From Streptomyces sp. NBC_00286 (GTDB lineage: Bacteria; Actinomycetota; Actinomycetes; Streptomycetales; Streptomycetaceae), in NCBI RefSeq assembly GCF_036173125.1, contig NZ_CP108054.1:5518001-5582000 (forward strand): a DNA stretch of 64,000 bases, read 5' to 3'. Under the pieces are notes generated by a model. The model searched no databases and was not told where the DNA came from. It saw nothing but the letters and a program-made list of their open reading frames with translations. Below are positions 1 to 9,058 of the stretch, in pieces. Position 1 is the first letter of the stretch; every line of letters starts with the position of its first letter. The position numbers and the translations under genes were made by a program.

Positions 1-19
1 TATCTCCGCTGCGGGTGCG

Positions 20-152
20 TTGTGGTTGGTCGCGCAGTTCCCCGCGCCCCTTACGGGGCGCCCTCGACGGGTCGTATCTTCGCTGCGGGTGCGCTGGGGT
101 TGCTCGCTCAGTTCCCCGCGTCCCTTACGGGCGCCTCTTACGGGGCGCCCCT
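20..152. repeat. Dispersed intergenic repeat, two partial copies
   Basis: Two partial copies of a family centred on GTCGCGCAGTTCCCCGCGCC followed by the palindrome CCTTACGGGG lie here (about 20-60 and 90-152). The second runs into the 3' end of the Nudix gene. The same core recurs near 11830, 30140 and, in variant form, 40460 and 56640. Such repeats are common between Streptomyces genes. Their function is unknown; the palindromes could act as terminators. Confidence 0.7.
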
Positions 153-590
153 TGCGTGGCGTAGTACTGCCAGTAGTTCGTCCACCAGTAGCTGGTCGCG
201 TGGTTGGGTCAGGCGGTCCCTGGCTTCCGTTGGGGGTAGCCAGCGGAGGCGGTCTACCTCGTTGTTGGGGGTGAAGTGGCCCTCTGTTGCTTCGGCTGCC
301 CAGTAGGTGACCTCCTTGGGGCGGCCGTTTGCCAGGTAGCGGACTGTGGGGAGGCGGGGGCCGGGGACGCAGGCGAAGCCTGTCTCCTCCTCTACCTCCC
401 GTACCGCCCCTGCCAGGGGGTCTTCGTCGTGCTTCAGTTTGCCCTTGGGGTGTGACCAGTCGTCGTACTTGGGCCTGTGGACCAGGCAGATCTCCAGTTC
501 GCTGTCGACGGGCGAGCGGCGCCACAGGACGCAGCCCGCCGCGAGAACGGGGTTGCCGTCGGTCGTCTGCACAGTCCCTCCCTGGGTCAC
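138..590 (-). CDS. Nudix hydrolase
   Basis: This 150-aa protein is a MutT-type Nudix hydrolase. The Nudix box spans residues 50-72: G50, E56 and then REVEEETGF, the usual Mg-binding arrangement. Such enzymes hydrolyse nucleoside diphosphates linked to another moiety; (d)NTPs, diadenosine polyphosphates or inorganic polyphosphate-related substrates are possible. The GTG start overlaps the stop of the CHAD gene by four bases, so translation is probably coupled. Position third in a ppk-CHAD-Nudix operon suggests a link to polyphosphate turnover (inference). Some actinobacterial relatives carry a C-terminal histidine phosphatase domain; none is present here. Confidence 0.9.
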   Translation of the reverse strand: MTQGGTVQTTDGNPVLAAGCVLWRRSPVDSELEICLVHRPKYDDWSHPKGKLKHDEDPLAGAVREVEEETGFACVPGPRLPTVRYLANGRPKEVTYWAAEATEGHFTPNNEVDRLRWLPPTEARDRLTQPRDQLLVDELLAVLRHARGAP

Positions 591-1615
591 GAAGTACCGA
601 CCGTCTCCCTTAACCAGGCTTGCCGAAACGCGAACCTGGCCGCTTCCACCTCGTGTCGCTGGTCCGCGTGCAGCACCCCGAGCGCGTACGCCGTCGCCGG
701 GGCGATCCGCGGGGTACGGGCCGCCGATGCCGCCGCCGTGGCCGCCTCCGCCGCGTCCCGGTGCCGGTCGAGGGCTTGGCCTGCGTCCAACAGGCGTACG
801 TCTACGGGGGCTTCCGTGCCGTACAGGACCTCGCGAGCGTAGCGGTGCAGGCGCAGCAGGAGGCGGACCTGGTGCCAGGGGGCGTCCTGTGGCTGCGGGG
901 CCGGGTCCGCGGAGAGGCCGTGGACGAGGGCTTCCGCGTTGTACGGGTGGCCCGCGCTGACCAGGGGCAGTCCGGCGATGGCGTCGGTGAGGCGGTCCTC
1001 CGCGGCTGCCGCGAGCGGCTTGAGGCCGGCGCTGGTCGCGGCCGGGCTCAGCGGGACCTCGCTGGCCAGCACGGCGACGTTGTCCGCGACGGCGTGGAAG
1101 CGGCTGGAGCCGAGTGCCTGGAGGGCCGCGGAGTGGGCGCGCGTACGGGCCAGGGTCAGCTGGCGTTCCAGTAGGGCGCCCGCTTTGGCCGCGCCCACGG
1201 TGAGGTTGCTCTTCTCCTGACGCGGTTCTGACGACGCTTGTGCTGGTATCGGGGAGCAGCCCGACAGCCGGTTCAGGGCGCCGAGCAGGCGGTCGAGGCG
1301 GGACGCGTACGCGTGCTCGCGCGCCAGTGTGCCCGACAGCCAGGCAAGTTCGGGGCGCATGGCCTCCGACCAGTCCGTGTCCAGGAGCGGGCGGAAGGTG
1401 TGCAGGGTGCCGCTGATGCGGCGGGCCGAGCGGCGCAGGGCGCGGGCCGCGTCGACGGTCTCCTCCGTGCCGTTGCCGCCTGACGCCGTGCTGCCGCCCG
1501 TTTCGCGGTGCTGCCGCAGCGCGCGGAGGAACTCCGTGGCCTGGGCCTGGAGGTAGGCCTCCAGGGAGTCCCCGGCCACGGGTCCTGCCGCAGGGTCAAG
1601 GTGTTGCTTTGCCAC
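587..1615 (-). CDS. CHAD domain protein
   Basis: This 342-aa, mainly helical, Arg- and His-rich protein matches the CHAD family, whose basic helical bundle binds inorganic polyphosphate. Conserved-type segments include [18 protein letters not shown] near residues 60-80 and a helical repeat in the C-terminal half. The GTG start at 1615 is chosen because GGAGG lies seven bases upstream; the longest reading frame would need a TTG at 1636. It overlaps the 3' end of ppk by 20 bases and the Nudix gene by four, so the three genes probably form one operon. The likely role is polyphosphate binding or control of granules (family knowledge plus context). Confidence 0.88.
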   Translation of the reverse strand: MAKQHLDPAAGPVAGDSLEAYLQAQATEFLRALRQHRETGGSTASGGNGTEETVDAARALRRSARRISGTLHTFRPLLDTDWSEAMRPELAWLSGTLAREHAYASRLDRLLGALNRLSGCSPIPAQASSEPRQEKSNLTVGAAKAGALLERQLTLARTRAHSAALQALGSSRFHAVADNVAVLASEVPLSPAATSAGLKPLAAAAEDRLTDAIAGLPLVSAGHPYNAEALVHGLSADPAPQPQDAPWHQVRLLLRLHRYAREVLYGTEAPVDVRLLDAGQALDRHRDAAEAATAAASAARTPRIAPATAYALGVLHADQRHEVEAARFAFRQAWLRETVGTS

Positions 1616-3974
1616 GCCGGCGCCTCCGGGCGTCAATGAGCATCTCCTGGACGTTGCGCAGCAGCTGGCCGTCGCCGTCGGTCGCGTGGCGAGTCCACTC
1701 GCCGTCGGGGCCGAGGTGCCAGGAGGAGGTCTTGTCGGACATGCCGGTCTCGAGGAGCCGGTTGAGCGAGGCCCGGTGGGCCGGGTCCTTGACCCGGACC
1801 AGGGCCTCGATCCGGCGGTCGAGGTTGCGGTGCATCATGTCGGCGCTGCCGAACCACACCTCCGGTTCGCCGCCGTTGCCGAAGGCGAAGATGCGGGAGT
1901 GCTCGAGGAAACGGCCGAGGACGGAACGTACCCGTATGTTCTCGGACATGTCAGGCACTCCAGGCCGTACCGCGCAGATGCCGCGCACCCACACGTCCAC
2001 GGGGACGCCCGCCTGCGACGCGCGGTAGAGGGCGTCGATGATCGCCTCGTCCACCATCGAGTTGACCTTGATACGGACATACGCGGGACGTCCGGCGCGA
2101 TGGTGCTGCGCCTCCTTGTTGATCCGCGCGATCAGGCCGTCGCGCAGGGACTTGGGGGCGACGAGGAGGCGGCGGTAGGTCTCGCGGCGGGAGTAGCCGG
2201 AGAGCCGGTTGAAGAGGTCGGAGAGGTCCGCGCCTACCTGGGCGTCGGCGGTCAGCAGGCCGATGTCCTCGTACAGGCGGGCCGTCTTCGGGTGGTAGTT
2301 GCCCGTGCCCACATGGGAGTAGCGGGCCAGCGACTCGCCCTCCTGGCGGACCACCAGCGACAGCTTGCAGTGCGTCTTCAGGCCGACCAGCCCGTACACG
2401 ACATGGCAGCCCGCCTCCTCAAGCTTGCGGGCCCACTTGATGTTGGCCTGCTCGTCGAAGCGTGCCTTGATCTCGACCAGGACGAGGACCTGCTTGCCGG
2501 ACTCGGCGGCGTCGATGAGGGCGTCCACGATCGGCGAGTCGCCGGAGGTGCGGTACAGCGTCTGCTTGATCGCGAGTACGTCCGGGTCCGTCGCGGCCTG
2601 CTCCAGGAAGGCCTGCACGGAGGTGGAGAAGGAGTCGTACGGGTGGTGCAGCAGGACGTCGTGCTCCCGCAGGGCGGCGAAGATGTCCGGCGCCGACGCC
2701 GACTCGACCTCGGCGAGATCGCGGTGGGTGCCCGCGACGAACTTCGGGTACTTCAGCTCGGGCCGGTCGAGACGGCTGATACCGAAGAGGCCCGTGAGGT
2801 CCAGGGGGCCGGGCAGCGGATACACCTCGGCCTCGGAGACCTTCAGTTCACGCCGGAGGAGATTGAGGACGTACGGGTCGATGGACTCCTCGACCTCCAG
2901 GCGCACCGGCGGCCCGAAGCGGCGCCGCATGAGCTCCTTCTCCAGGGCCTGGAGGAGGTTCTCGGCGTCGTCCTCCTCGACCTCCAGGTCCTCGTTCCGG
3001 GTGACCCGGAACATGTGGGTCTCCAGGACCTCCATTCCCGGAAACAGCTCCTCCAGGTGGGCCGGTGCGGAAATCACGTCCTCCAGGGGGACGTAACGGC
3101 CGGGCGAGGCCTCCAGGAAGCGGGACAGCAGCGGGGGGACCTTGACGCGCGCGAAGTGGCGGTGGCCGGAGATCGGGTTCCTCAGGTCGACCGCGAGGTT
3201 CAGGGACAGGCCCGAGATGTACGGGAAGGGGTGCGCCGGGTCGACCGCGAGAGGCGTGAGGACCGGGAAGATCTGGTTGCGGAACAGCGTGAAGAGACGG
3301 GCCTGTTCCTTCTCCGTCAGCTCGTTCCAGCGGACCAGGTGTATGCCCTCCTCCGCGAGCTGAGGGGCCACGTCCTCCTGGTAGCAGGCGGCGTGCCGGG
3401 CCATCAGCTCACGGGAGCGGGCCCAGATCATCTCCAGCACTTCACGCGGCTGCAGACCGGAAGCCGAACGGGTCGCGACGCCGGTCGCGATACGCCGCTT
3501 CAGGCCGGCCACGCGGACCATGAAGAACTCGTCCAGGTTGCTGGCGAAGATCGCGAGGAAGTTCGCCCGCTCCAGGAGGGGCGTGTCCGGATCCTCGGCG
3601 AGCTCCAGGACGCGCTCGTTGAACGCGAGCCAGCTGCGCTCCCGGTCCAGGAAGCGGTTCGGCGGGAGCTGGGGGCCGACGCCGTCGGTCTCCTCGTACG
3701 CGTCGAGGTCGGCGTCGATGTCGGGCTCGAGGTCGGAGACCACGGCCGACACGGTGTGCGGTCGGTGCGCGGCGATGGAGCCGACGGAGGGCTGGGCGTG
3801 CTGGACCTGGAGGTCGGGCTGGGTCATGAACCCATTGTTCCGCGTCGGAACCGAAACGGGCGCGTCAGAAGAAGCGGGCGGGAGCGCGGCGACGAACTGC
3901 AGGCTCCTGCTCTCCTGTACCGGTGGGGGCTCGTTCTCCGGGGGAGGCGAAGGCTCGGGGACGGAGGGGCTCAT
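1596..3974 (-). CDS. ppk: Polyphosphate kinase 1
   Basis: PPK1 makes inorganic polyphosphate reversibly from ATP. The 792-aa reading frame has a non-conserved Pro-rich N-terminus of about 100 residues. The conserved part starts at [18 protein letters not shown] and includes [10 protein letters not shown]. His554 in HVGTGNYH corresponds to the autophosphorylated histidine of E. coli PPK, and a second histidine lies at about 715 (MMHRNLD). No strong ribosome site precedes the first ATG. An ATG at residue 50 (MTQPDLQ) would give 743 aa and is an alternative start. It is the first gene of the ppk-CHAD-Nudix operon. Confidence 0.97.
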   Translation of the reverse strand: MSPSVPEPSPPPENEPPPVQESRSLQFVAALPPASSDAPVSVPTRNNGFMTQPDLQVQHAQPSVGSIAAHRPHTVSAVVSDLEPDIDADLDAYEETDGVGPQLPPNRFLDRERSWLAFNERVLELAEDPDTPLLERANFLAIFASNLDEFFMVRVAGLKRRIATGVATRSASGLQPREVLEMIWARSRELMARHAACYQEDVAPQLAEEGIHLVRWNELTEKEQARLFTLFRNQIFPVLTPLAVDPAHPFPYISGLSLNLAVDLRNPISGHRHFARVKVPPLLSRFLEASPGRYVPLEDVISAPAHLEELFPGMEVLETHMFRVTRNEDLEVEEDDAENLLQALEKELMRRRFGPPVRLEVEESIDPYVLNLLRRELKVSEAEVYPLPGPLDLTGLFGISRLDRPELKYPKFVAGTHRDLAEVESASAPDIFAALREHDVLLHHPYDSFSTSVQAFLEQAATDPDVLAIKQTLYRTSGDSPIVDALIDAAESGKQVLVLVEIKARFDEQANIKWARKLEEAGCHVVYGLVGLKTHCKLSLVVRQEGESLARYSHVGTGNYHPKTARLYEDIGLLTADAQVGADLSDLFNRLSGYSRRETYRRLLVAPKSLRDGLIARINKEAQHHRAGRPAYVRIKVNSMVDEAIIDALYRASQAGVPVDVWVRGICAVRPGVPDMSENIRVRSVLGRFLEHSRIFAFGNGGEPEVWFGSADMMHRNLDRRIEALVRVKDPAHRASLNRLLETGMSDKTSSWHLGPDGEWTRHATDGDGQLLRNVQEMLIDARRRRRGKATP

Positions 3975-4041
3975 TCACTGAGCGTCGCAAGTTCGTCTGA
4001 ATCGATGGTTACGGCAACATGACGTACGGGACATGGAGGGG

Positions 4042-4073
4042 CGTCTCCCGGGGGTCCGCACCCCCGGGAGACG
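4042..4073. terminator. GC-rich hairpin terminator
   Basis: Two perfect 14-base arms (CGTCTCCCGGGGGT and its complement) surround a 4-base loop, between the end of the ABC permease gene and the start region of ppk. It probably ends transcription of the leftward exporter operon. Confidence 0.75.
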
Positions 4074-4081
4074 GATACGCC

Positions 4082-5077
4082 CTACCCCCGTGAGGGCGTA
4101 CTACGCCGCAGCAGCCAGAAGGCGCCGGCGGTGGCAAGGACCGCGAGGGCCAGCGCGATGCCGGCGTCCATGAGCTGGAGCGGCCAGTGGTGGGACTGGG
4201 GATGGAAGACGGTGTAGTGCCCGGTGATGTCCCCTTCCTTCACGCAGCCCGGGCCCGGCAGGGCGCGGCAGGGATGGCTCTCGCTCCGTTCGCCGGAGGT
4301 GAGCACGTACCCGCTGCTCATGTGGAGGGCCGATTGCGGCAGCTGGTACCCGTCCGGGTCGGAGGCCGTCACGGACGAGGTGGGCCACAGGTCCCACCGG
4401 TACCGGTCCATGAGGTTGAAGAAGGCCAGGGCGGCGGCGAAGCCGAGGCCGGCGGCGGGCAGGGCCCTTTTCGTGACCAGCCCGGCGAGGGCCCCGAGGG
4501 CGAGGCCCGCGAGGGCATACGTGACGGCGGTCGGGCCGGTGGTGACGAAGGTGTGGCCGAAGTACCAGTCCAGGGCCAGGTCGGGGCCGCCGTCCTGGCG
4601 GGCCCAGACGTTCAGCAGGACGGCCGTGGTGGTGCCGGCGGTCAGCAGCAGGGCCGGGACGGCGAGCTTGGCGGCGAGCCAGCGCAGCGGGGTGACCGAC
4701 TGGGTCCAGGCCAGTCGCGCGGTGCCGCTCTCCAGCTCCCGGCCGATGAGCGCGCCGCCCGCCCAGGCGGCGACGGGGAACATCACGTACGACAAGGCCG
4801 TGGCCGTCAGCGACACGATGCGGCGGTACGTCGTGTCGTCGAAGGTCGACGCGGTGAGGTTGAGGCAGTACGCGGAAGGGGTGCAGGGGCCGGTGCTCGC
4901 ACGGGCGGTGTCCCCGATGACGTACATCCAGACCATGGCGGCCGCGAAGGCCACGAGGGCGGCGCCCCCGACGTACAGCGCCGTGCGGTGCAGGCGCAGC
5001 ACCGACCAGGTCAGGCCGCGTGGTGCGAACCGACTGCGGAGGCGGGCGGCCGTCGGGACGGCGGCGAGGGCGGTCAT
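4082..5077 (-). CDS. ABC transporter permease
   Basis: This 331-aa protein has about six hydrophobic segments, beginning with one at roughly residues 35-57, and a long extracytoplasmic loop containing cysteines between the first two. The ATG at 5077 overlaps the stop of the ATP-binding gene (ATGA), which fixes the start; the longer open frame upstream is antisense-type noise. It is the membrane half of an exporter whose operon starts with a GntR/YtrA regulator. In Gram-positive bacteria such operons often respond to cell-envelope-active compounds; the substrate cannot be read from sequence. Confidence 0.88.
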   Translation of the reverse strand: MTALAAVPTAARLRSRFAPRGLTWSVLRLHRTALYVGGAALVAFAAAMVWMYVIGDTARASTGPCTPSAYCLNLTASTFDDTTYRRIVSLTATALSYVMFPVAAWAGGALIGRELESGTARLAWTQSVTPLRWLAAKLAVPALLLTAGTTTAVLLNVWARQDGGPDLALDWYFGHTFVTTGPTAVTYALAGLALGALAGLVTKRALPAAGLGFAAALAFFNLMDRYRWDLWPTSSVTASDPDGYQLPQSALHMSSGYVLTSGERSESHPCRALPGPGCVKEGDITGHYTVFHPQSHHWPLQLMDAGIALALAVLATAGAFWLLRRSTPSRG

Positions 5078-5970
5078 ACGGCGGCCTCCCGGGCGGCGGG
5101 GTCGAGGGTCAGCGCCGGGGCGTCCGGGCTGCGGAGATGGGCGAGGACCAGCTCCTCGAGGGACGGCTCGGCGGTCTGCCAGGCGCCGTCCAGAGGTCCG
5201 GCCGCGCGGACGAGGGCGGAGAGATGGCGGCCCGTGGTGCGGGACTCGACGACGGTGTGCGGCGCGAGGGTGTCGACGGCGTCGGCCGGGCCGGTGAGCA
5301 GGGTGTGCGCGGCGAGCAGGTCCTCCAGCGGGCCCGCGAGGCGCACCCGGCCGGCGCCGAGGAGCAGCAGGAAGTCGCAGGAGCCCTCGAGTTCGGCGAC
5401 GACGTGGGAGGTCATCACCACCGTGGTGCCGCTCTCGGCGGCCTCGGCGAGCAGGGTGCCCATCAGTTCGTGGCGGGCCAGCGGGTCGAGGTCGGCCATC
5501 GGCTCGTCCAGGAGGAGGAGTTCGGGGCGCTTGCCGAGCGCGAGGGCGAGCGCGACCCGGGTGCGCTGGCCGCCGGAGAGGGAACGGACGCGCGCCTTGG
5601 GGTCCAAGTCCCCTTGTGCCACTACTCGTTCGGCCACGGTCGTGTCCCACCGGCCGGGGTTGAGTTCCTGGCCGAGGCGCAGGGTGTCGGCGACGGTGAG
5701 CTGGAGGTGCAGGGGCTTGTCCTGGGCGACGTACGCGATGCGCGCGCGGGCCTCGGTGGGGTGCGTGCCGAGCACGGTGAGCGAACCCTCGGTCGGCCCG
5801 AGCAGGCCTGCGGCGACGGCGAGCAGCGTCGTCTTGCCCGCGCCGTTGGGGCCGACGACCGCGCAGACGCGTCCGGCCGGGAGCCGGAGCGTGCAGTCGC
5901 GCAGCGCCCACTTTCCCCGCCGCCCGAACCGTTTGCCCAGCGCGGCCGCCTCGATGGCGGTGTCGGTCAT
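5074..5970 (-). CDS. ABC transporter ATP-binding protein
   Basis: This 298-aa ATPase has Walker A at residues 40-50 (GPNGAGKTTLL), the signature LSGGQRTRVALA, and Walker B LLLLDEPMADLD. The C-terminal 80 residues are variable, as in DrrA/CcmA-type exporter ATPases. It overlaps the regulator gene upstream and the permease gene downstream by four bases each, so the three proteins are probably made together. Confidence 0.95.
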   Translation of the reverse strand: MTDTAIEAAALGKRFGRRGKWALRDCTLRLPAGRVCAVVGPNGAGKTTLLAVAAGLLGPTEGSLTVLGTHPTEARARIAYVAQDKPLHLQLTVADTLRLGQELNPGRWDTTVAERVVAQGDLDPKARVRSLSGGQRTRVALALALGKRPELLLLDEPMADLDPLARHELMGTLLAEAAESGTTVVMTSHVVAELEGSCDFLLLLGAGRVRLAGPLEDLLAAHTLLTGPADAVDTLAPHTVVESRTTGRHLSALVRAAGPLDGAWQTAEPSLEELVLAHLRSPDAPALTLDPAAREAAV

Positions 5971-6413
5971 TCCTGGTCCCCCTTGAGGTCTTCCTTGTGG
6001 TCTTCGTGCTTGTGGTCTTCGTGTTCTTCGTTGAGTTCCGCGGCGAACTGTTCGTCGAGTACGGCCGTGAAGAGCGCGGCCACGTCGTCCCGGTCCAGGC
6101 CCTCCGCGCGGGCGCGGGATGCCCAGTCGGACAGCTCGGCCGTCAGCGTTGAGTCCGCCCGGGCGGCGCCCAGGGAGCGCCGTACGAACGTGCCGAGGCC
6201 GCGCCGCGCCTCGACCAGGCCCTCGCGCTCCAGTTCGCGGTAGGCCTTCAGGACGGTGTTCGGATTGATGGCGGTGGCCTCCACGACCTCGCGGGCTGTG
6301 GGGAGCTTGTCGCCGGGTTCGAGCAGGCCCAGGCGGAGGGCCTGCTTGGTCTGCTGGACGATCTGGACGTAGGTGGCGACGCCTGTGCGCCGGTCGATGC
6401 GGTACGCGACCAC
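5967..6413 (-). CDS. GntR-family (YtrA-type) repressor
   Basis: This 148-aa regulator has an N-terminal winged helix (YRIDRRTGVATYVQIVQQ to GLGTFVRRSL, about residues 3-75) and a short helical C-terminus, as in the YtrA subfamily. The C-terminal end is very acidic and His/Lys-rich. The GTG at 6413 is preferred because GAAAGGG lies about 11 bases upstream. A GTG at 6425 lies inside the operator and too close to that ribosome site, but would add only four residues. The regulator probably represses its own operon through the palindrome at 6421-6456 and is released by a ligand sensed at the envelope (family knowledge). Confidence 0.9.
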   Translation of the reverse strand: MVAYRIDRRTGVATYVQIVQQTKQALRLGLLEPGDKLPTAREVVEATAINPNTVLKAYRELEREGLVEARRGLGTFVRRSLGAARADSTLTAELSDWASRARAEGLDRDDVAALFTAVLDEQFAAELNEEHEDHKHEDHKEDLKGDQE

Positions 6414-6420
6414 TCGGACA

Positions 6421-6456
6421 ACCACCCTTTCACTAATTGAGTAGTGAAAGGGTGGT
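6421..6456. promoter_or_regulatory. Perfect palindrome, probable GntR operator
   Basis: Arms 6421-6435 (ACCACCCTTTCACTA) and 6442-6456 are perfect complements, separated by ATTGAG. The site overlaps the likely ribosome site and start region of the gntR gene. It sits about 100 bases before the divergent sigma-factor gene, so it may influence both directions. Confidence 0.8.
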
Positions 6457-6560
6457 GCACATGGGGTTGGGTGTCAAGGTCTTTCAGGATCCCGAGGATT
6501 CTTCCGGATCATGTGAACCGATCCGTGAACCGATCGGCGGGGCTCGTCCGATGAGGAGAT

Positions 6561-7103
6561 GTGAGCGAAGAACGAAGCGACGGGGAGCTGCTGCGGGCAG
6601 TCGCGGCCGACGGGGACCGGCGCGCCTTCGAAGAGCTGTATCGGAGGTATGCGCAGTGGCTCACCGCACGGCTGCGCGGGCGCTGCGCCGATGCCGGGGT
6701 CGTCGACGACGTCGTGCAGGAGACGTTTCTCGCCGTGTGGCGGGGCACCGCCCGCTATCGGGAGGACGGCGATGTGGCCGGCTGGCTGTGGCGGATCGGC
6801 TCGCGCCGGCTGATCGACGCGTTGCGGAACGACGGGGCGCGAGGCCGGCTGCGGCAGGCGCTCGCCCGGCTGCGGCACCGGGACGAGGCGTCCGCGGAGG
6901 AGCGCGTGCTCGCGGGGGTTGAGCACGGGGACCTCGCGGGCGCCCTCGTCCGGCTGTCGCCGGAGCTGAGGGCCGTCCTCCAGGCCACGGTCATCGACGG
7001 GCTGACCACCCGGGAAGCGGCCGTCCTGCTGGGCATCCCGCCCGGCACGGTCAAGACGCGGGCGCTGCGGGCCCGCAAGCAGCTGCGGGAGGAGTTGGCA
7101 TGA
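6561..7103 (+). CDS. ECF RNA polymerase sigma factor
   Basis: This 180-aa ECF sigma factor has region 2 (FEELYRRYAQWLTARLRGRC and VDDVVQETFLAVWRG, residues about 22-70) and region 4 (LSPELRAVLQATVIDGLTTREAAVLLGIPPGTVKTR, about 128-165). The GTG start is preceded by GAGGAG. The stop overlaps the start of the next gene by four bases. That gene encodes a zinc-finger membrane protein likely to be its anti-sigma factor. The operon continues into an ABC exporter, a plausible regulatory target. Confidence 0.92.
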   Translation: MSEERSDGELLRAVAADGDRRAFEELYRRYAQWLTARLRGRCADAGVVDDVVQETFLAVWRGTARYREDGDVAGWLWRIGSRRLIDALRNDGARGRLRQALARLRHRDEASAEERVLAGVEHGDLAGALVRLSPELRAVLQATVIDGLTTREAAVLLGIPPGTVKTRALRARKQLREELA

Positions 7104-7942
7104 GCTGGCATGTAGCGGAGGACGATCTCCGCGCCTATGTACGGGGCGAACTGGCGCCGCCCATGCTCTGGTCCGCCGACGCGCACCTCGCCGCCTGCGC
7201 CGAGTGCCGGTCCGTGCTGAACGAGGTGGGCGACCCGGTGGCCTTGGACGAGGGCTGGGAGCGGCTGGACGCCGAGCTGGACGCGCCGAGGCCCGGGTTC
7301 GTCGAGTCGCTGCTTGTGCGGTTCGGCGTCGGGGACGACACCGCGCGGCTGCTCGCGGCCACGCCCGTGCTGCGGCTGTCCTGGCTGAGCGCGCTCATCG
7401 CCGTGCTGGTCATGACGATAGTGGCCACCCATTCCGTACGGTCCGCGGATTCGCCCACGCTGTTCCTCGCCCTCGCACCGCTGCTGCCGCTCGCCGGGGT
7501 CGCGCTGTCGTACGGGCCCGTGCTGGACCCGACGTACGAGATGGCGGTGGTCTCGCCGATGCACGGCTTCCGGCTGCTGATGATCAGAACGCTGGCCGTG
7601 CTGCCGGTCGGGCTCGGGGTCAACGGCCTGGCGAGCCTGGCCATGCCTTCGTACGGCCTGCTCGCGGCGGCCTGGCTCCTGCCGGCACTGGCGCTCACGG
7701 CCCTCGCTCTCGCGCTGACCCCGAGACTCGGCCCCGGCACCGCGCCTGCCCTGGTGGGTGGGGGCTGGGTGGTGTTGCTGGTGGTGGCCCACCTGATGGC
7801 GTCCTCGGGCAGCACACTCGCGCCGTTCACGGCTCAGGGGCAGGGGGCGGCGGCACTGGTCGCGGGTCTCGCCAGCTGGCTTCTCTACTACGTACGTGAT
7901 CGTTTCGACTTCTCCAACGGGAGCACCGGGAGTGCCGTATGA
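7100..7942 (+). CDS. Zinc-finger membrane anti-sigma factor
   Basis: This 280-aa protein begins with a short cytoplasmic domain carrying the HxxxCxxC motif of zinc-binding anti-sigma factors (HLAACAEC, residues about 30-37). About six membrane segments follow, from residue 90 to the end. Most such proteins have one transmembrane helix, so the polytopic sensor part is notable. It is coupled at both ends by 4-base overlaps to the sigma gene and to a small membrane protein gene. It probably holds the sigma factor inactive until a membrane or drug signal is sensed; the signal is unknown. Confidence 0.82.
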   Translation: MSWHVAEDDLRAYVRGELAPPMLWSADAHLAACAECRSVLNEVGDPVALDEGWERLDAELDAPRPGFVESLLVRFGVGDDTARLLAATPVLRLSWLSALIAVLVMTIVATHSVRSADSPTLFLALAPLLPLAGVALSYGPVLDPTYEMAVVSPMHGFRLLMIRTLAVLPVGLGVNGLASLAMPSYGLLAAAWLLPALALTALALALTPRLGPGTAPALVGGGWVVLLVVAHLMASSGSTLAPFTAQGQGAAALVAGLASWLLYYVRDRFDFSNGSTGSAV

Positions 7943-8115
7943 ACCTCACCTTCTCCACCGCCTCACGCAAGACGTGGAAGCTGCTCAAGGCCACGGTGGT
8001 GATGATCGCGTCGGTTGTCGTCTGGGTGCTGCGTTTCGTGCTCGAGGTCGTGCTCATATTCGGGCCGTCGTCCCGTGGCCGGGGGTCTTCGTCCAGCGGA
8101 GGGGACGACGGCTGA
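7939..8115 (+). CDS. Small single-pass membrane protein
   Basis: This 58-aa frame starts with an ATG that overlaps the stop of the anti-sigma gene (ATGA). It has a basic N-terminus (SRKTWKLLK), one hydrophobic stretch at about residues 20-43, and a Ser/Gly-rich acidic tail. No family was recognised. Position between the anti-sigma factor and the ABC transporter suggests an accessory membrane subunit. Confidence rests on coupling and codon bias. Confidence 0.65.
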   Translation: MNLTFSTASRKTWKLLKATVVMIASVVVWVLRFVLEVVLIFGPSSRGRGSSSSGGDDG

Positions 8116-8179
8116 GGGCAACAGCGTTCGCTCTTACCTTCGCCTCTTCCCTCCCTCCCGCTTTCCGTAGGAGTTCCGT

Positions 8180-9058
8180 ATGACCGACCTCCGTACGACA
8201 CCCACGGTGTCCGCCTCCGGGCTGACCCTGCGCTATGGCAGAACGGCTGCCCTCGATGACGTGTCCTTGCGGCTCACGACCGGCGTGACCGGGCTGCTCG
8301 GGCCGAACGGCGCGGGCAAGACGACGCTGCTGCGGGTGCTGGCCACGGCCGTGCCCCCCGACCGGGGCGCGTTCACCGTGCTCGGGCACGATCCGGCCAC
8401 CGCGGCGGGGCGCCAGGAGGTGCGGCGCAGGCTGGGTTACCTGCCACAGACGCCCGGCTTCCATACGGACTTCACGGCCTTCGCCTCCGTCGACTATGTG
8501 GCGATCCTCAAGGAGATGACCGACCGCGCGGCCCGGCACCGGGAAGTGCGGCGCGTTCTCGAGGCGGTCGATCTCGGGGACCACCGCGGCCTGCGGATCC
8601 GCCGGCTGTCGGGCGGAATGCGGCAGCGGGTCGCGTTGGCCGCCGCGCTCGTGGGCGACCCCGGTTTCCTCGTACTGGACGAGCCGACGGTCGGGCTCGA
8701 TCCCGAACAGCGCATGCGCTTCCGGGAGTTGATCGCCACGGCGGGCGAGGGGCGTACGGTCCTGCTCTCCACCCACCAGACCGAGGACGTCGCGATGCTC
8801 TGCCACCGCGTGATCGTCCTGGCCGGCGGCCGGGTCCGCTTCGATGGCACCCCGGCCGAGCTGACCGCGCGGGCGGAGGGCCGGGTGTGGAGCGGTACGG
8901 AGCGGGATCCACGGGCGAAGGCCGCCTGGCGTACGGGGACGGGGGCTTTCCGGCACCTCGGGGATCCGCCGGAGGGGGCGTCGCTGCTCGAACCCACGCT
9001 GGAGGATGGGTACTTGCTGGCCCTTGAGGCTTCTGAGGACTCGGGGGTGGCGGCGTGA
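8180..9058 (+). CDS. ABC transporter ATP-binding protein
   Basis: This 292-aa ATPase has Walker A GPNGAGKTTLL (about residues 39-49), signature LSGGMRQRVALA and Walker B FLVLDEPTVGLDPEQ. The variable C-terminal part resembles exporter ATPases of the CcmA/NatA type. A 4-base overlap joins it to the following membrane protein. It lies 64 bases after the small membrane protein gene, with no terminator between, so it probably belongs to the ECF operon. Confidence 0.95.
   Translation: MTDLRTTPTVSASGLTLRYGRTAALDDVSLRLTTGVTGLLGPNGAGKTTLLRVLATAVPPDRGAFTVLGHDPATAAGRQEVRRRLGYLPQTPGFHTDFTAFASVDYVAILKEMTDRAARHREVRRVLEAVDLGDHRGLRIRRLSGGMRQRVALAAALVGDPGFLVLDEPTVGLDPEQRMRFRELIATAGEGRTVLLSTHQTEDVAMLCHRVIVLAGGRVRFDGTPAELTARAEGRVWSGTERDPRAKAAWRTGTGAFRHLGDPPEGASLLEPTLEDGYLLALEASEDSGVAA

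Noticed and set aside
1686..4022. A 778-codon plus-strand frame opposite ppk
   Set aside because: It is the antisense shadow of a strongly conserved gene, with no ribosome site and no recognisable domain.
3975..4035. PHO box upstream of ppk
   Set aside because: PhoP control of ppk is known in Streptomyces, but I could not find convincing 11-base direct repeats with the GTTCAC core in this sequence.
4082..5911. A 609-codon minus-strand frame suggesting a fused transporter protein
   Set aside because: The first 278 codons are an alternative frame of the ATPase gene with Arg/Pro-rich noise. The permease starts at 5077, overlapping the ATPase stop.
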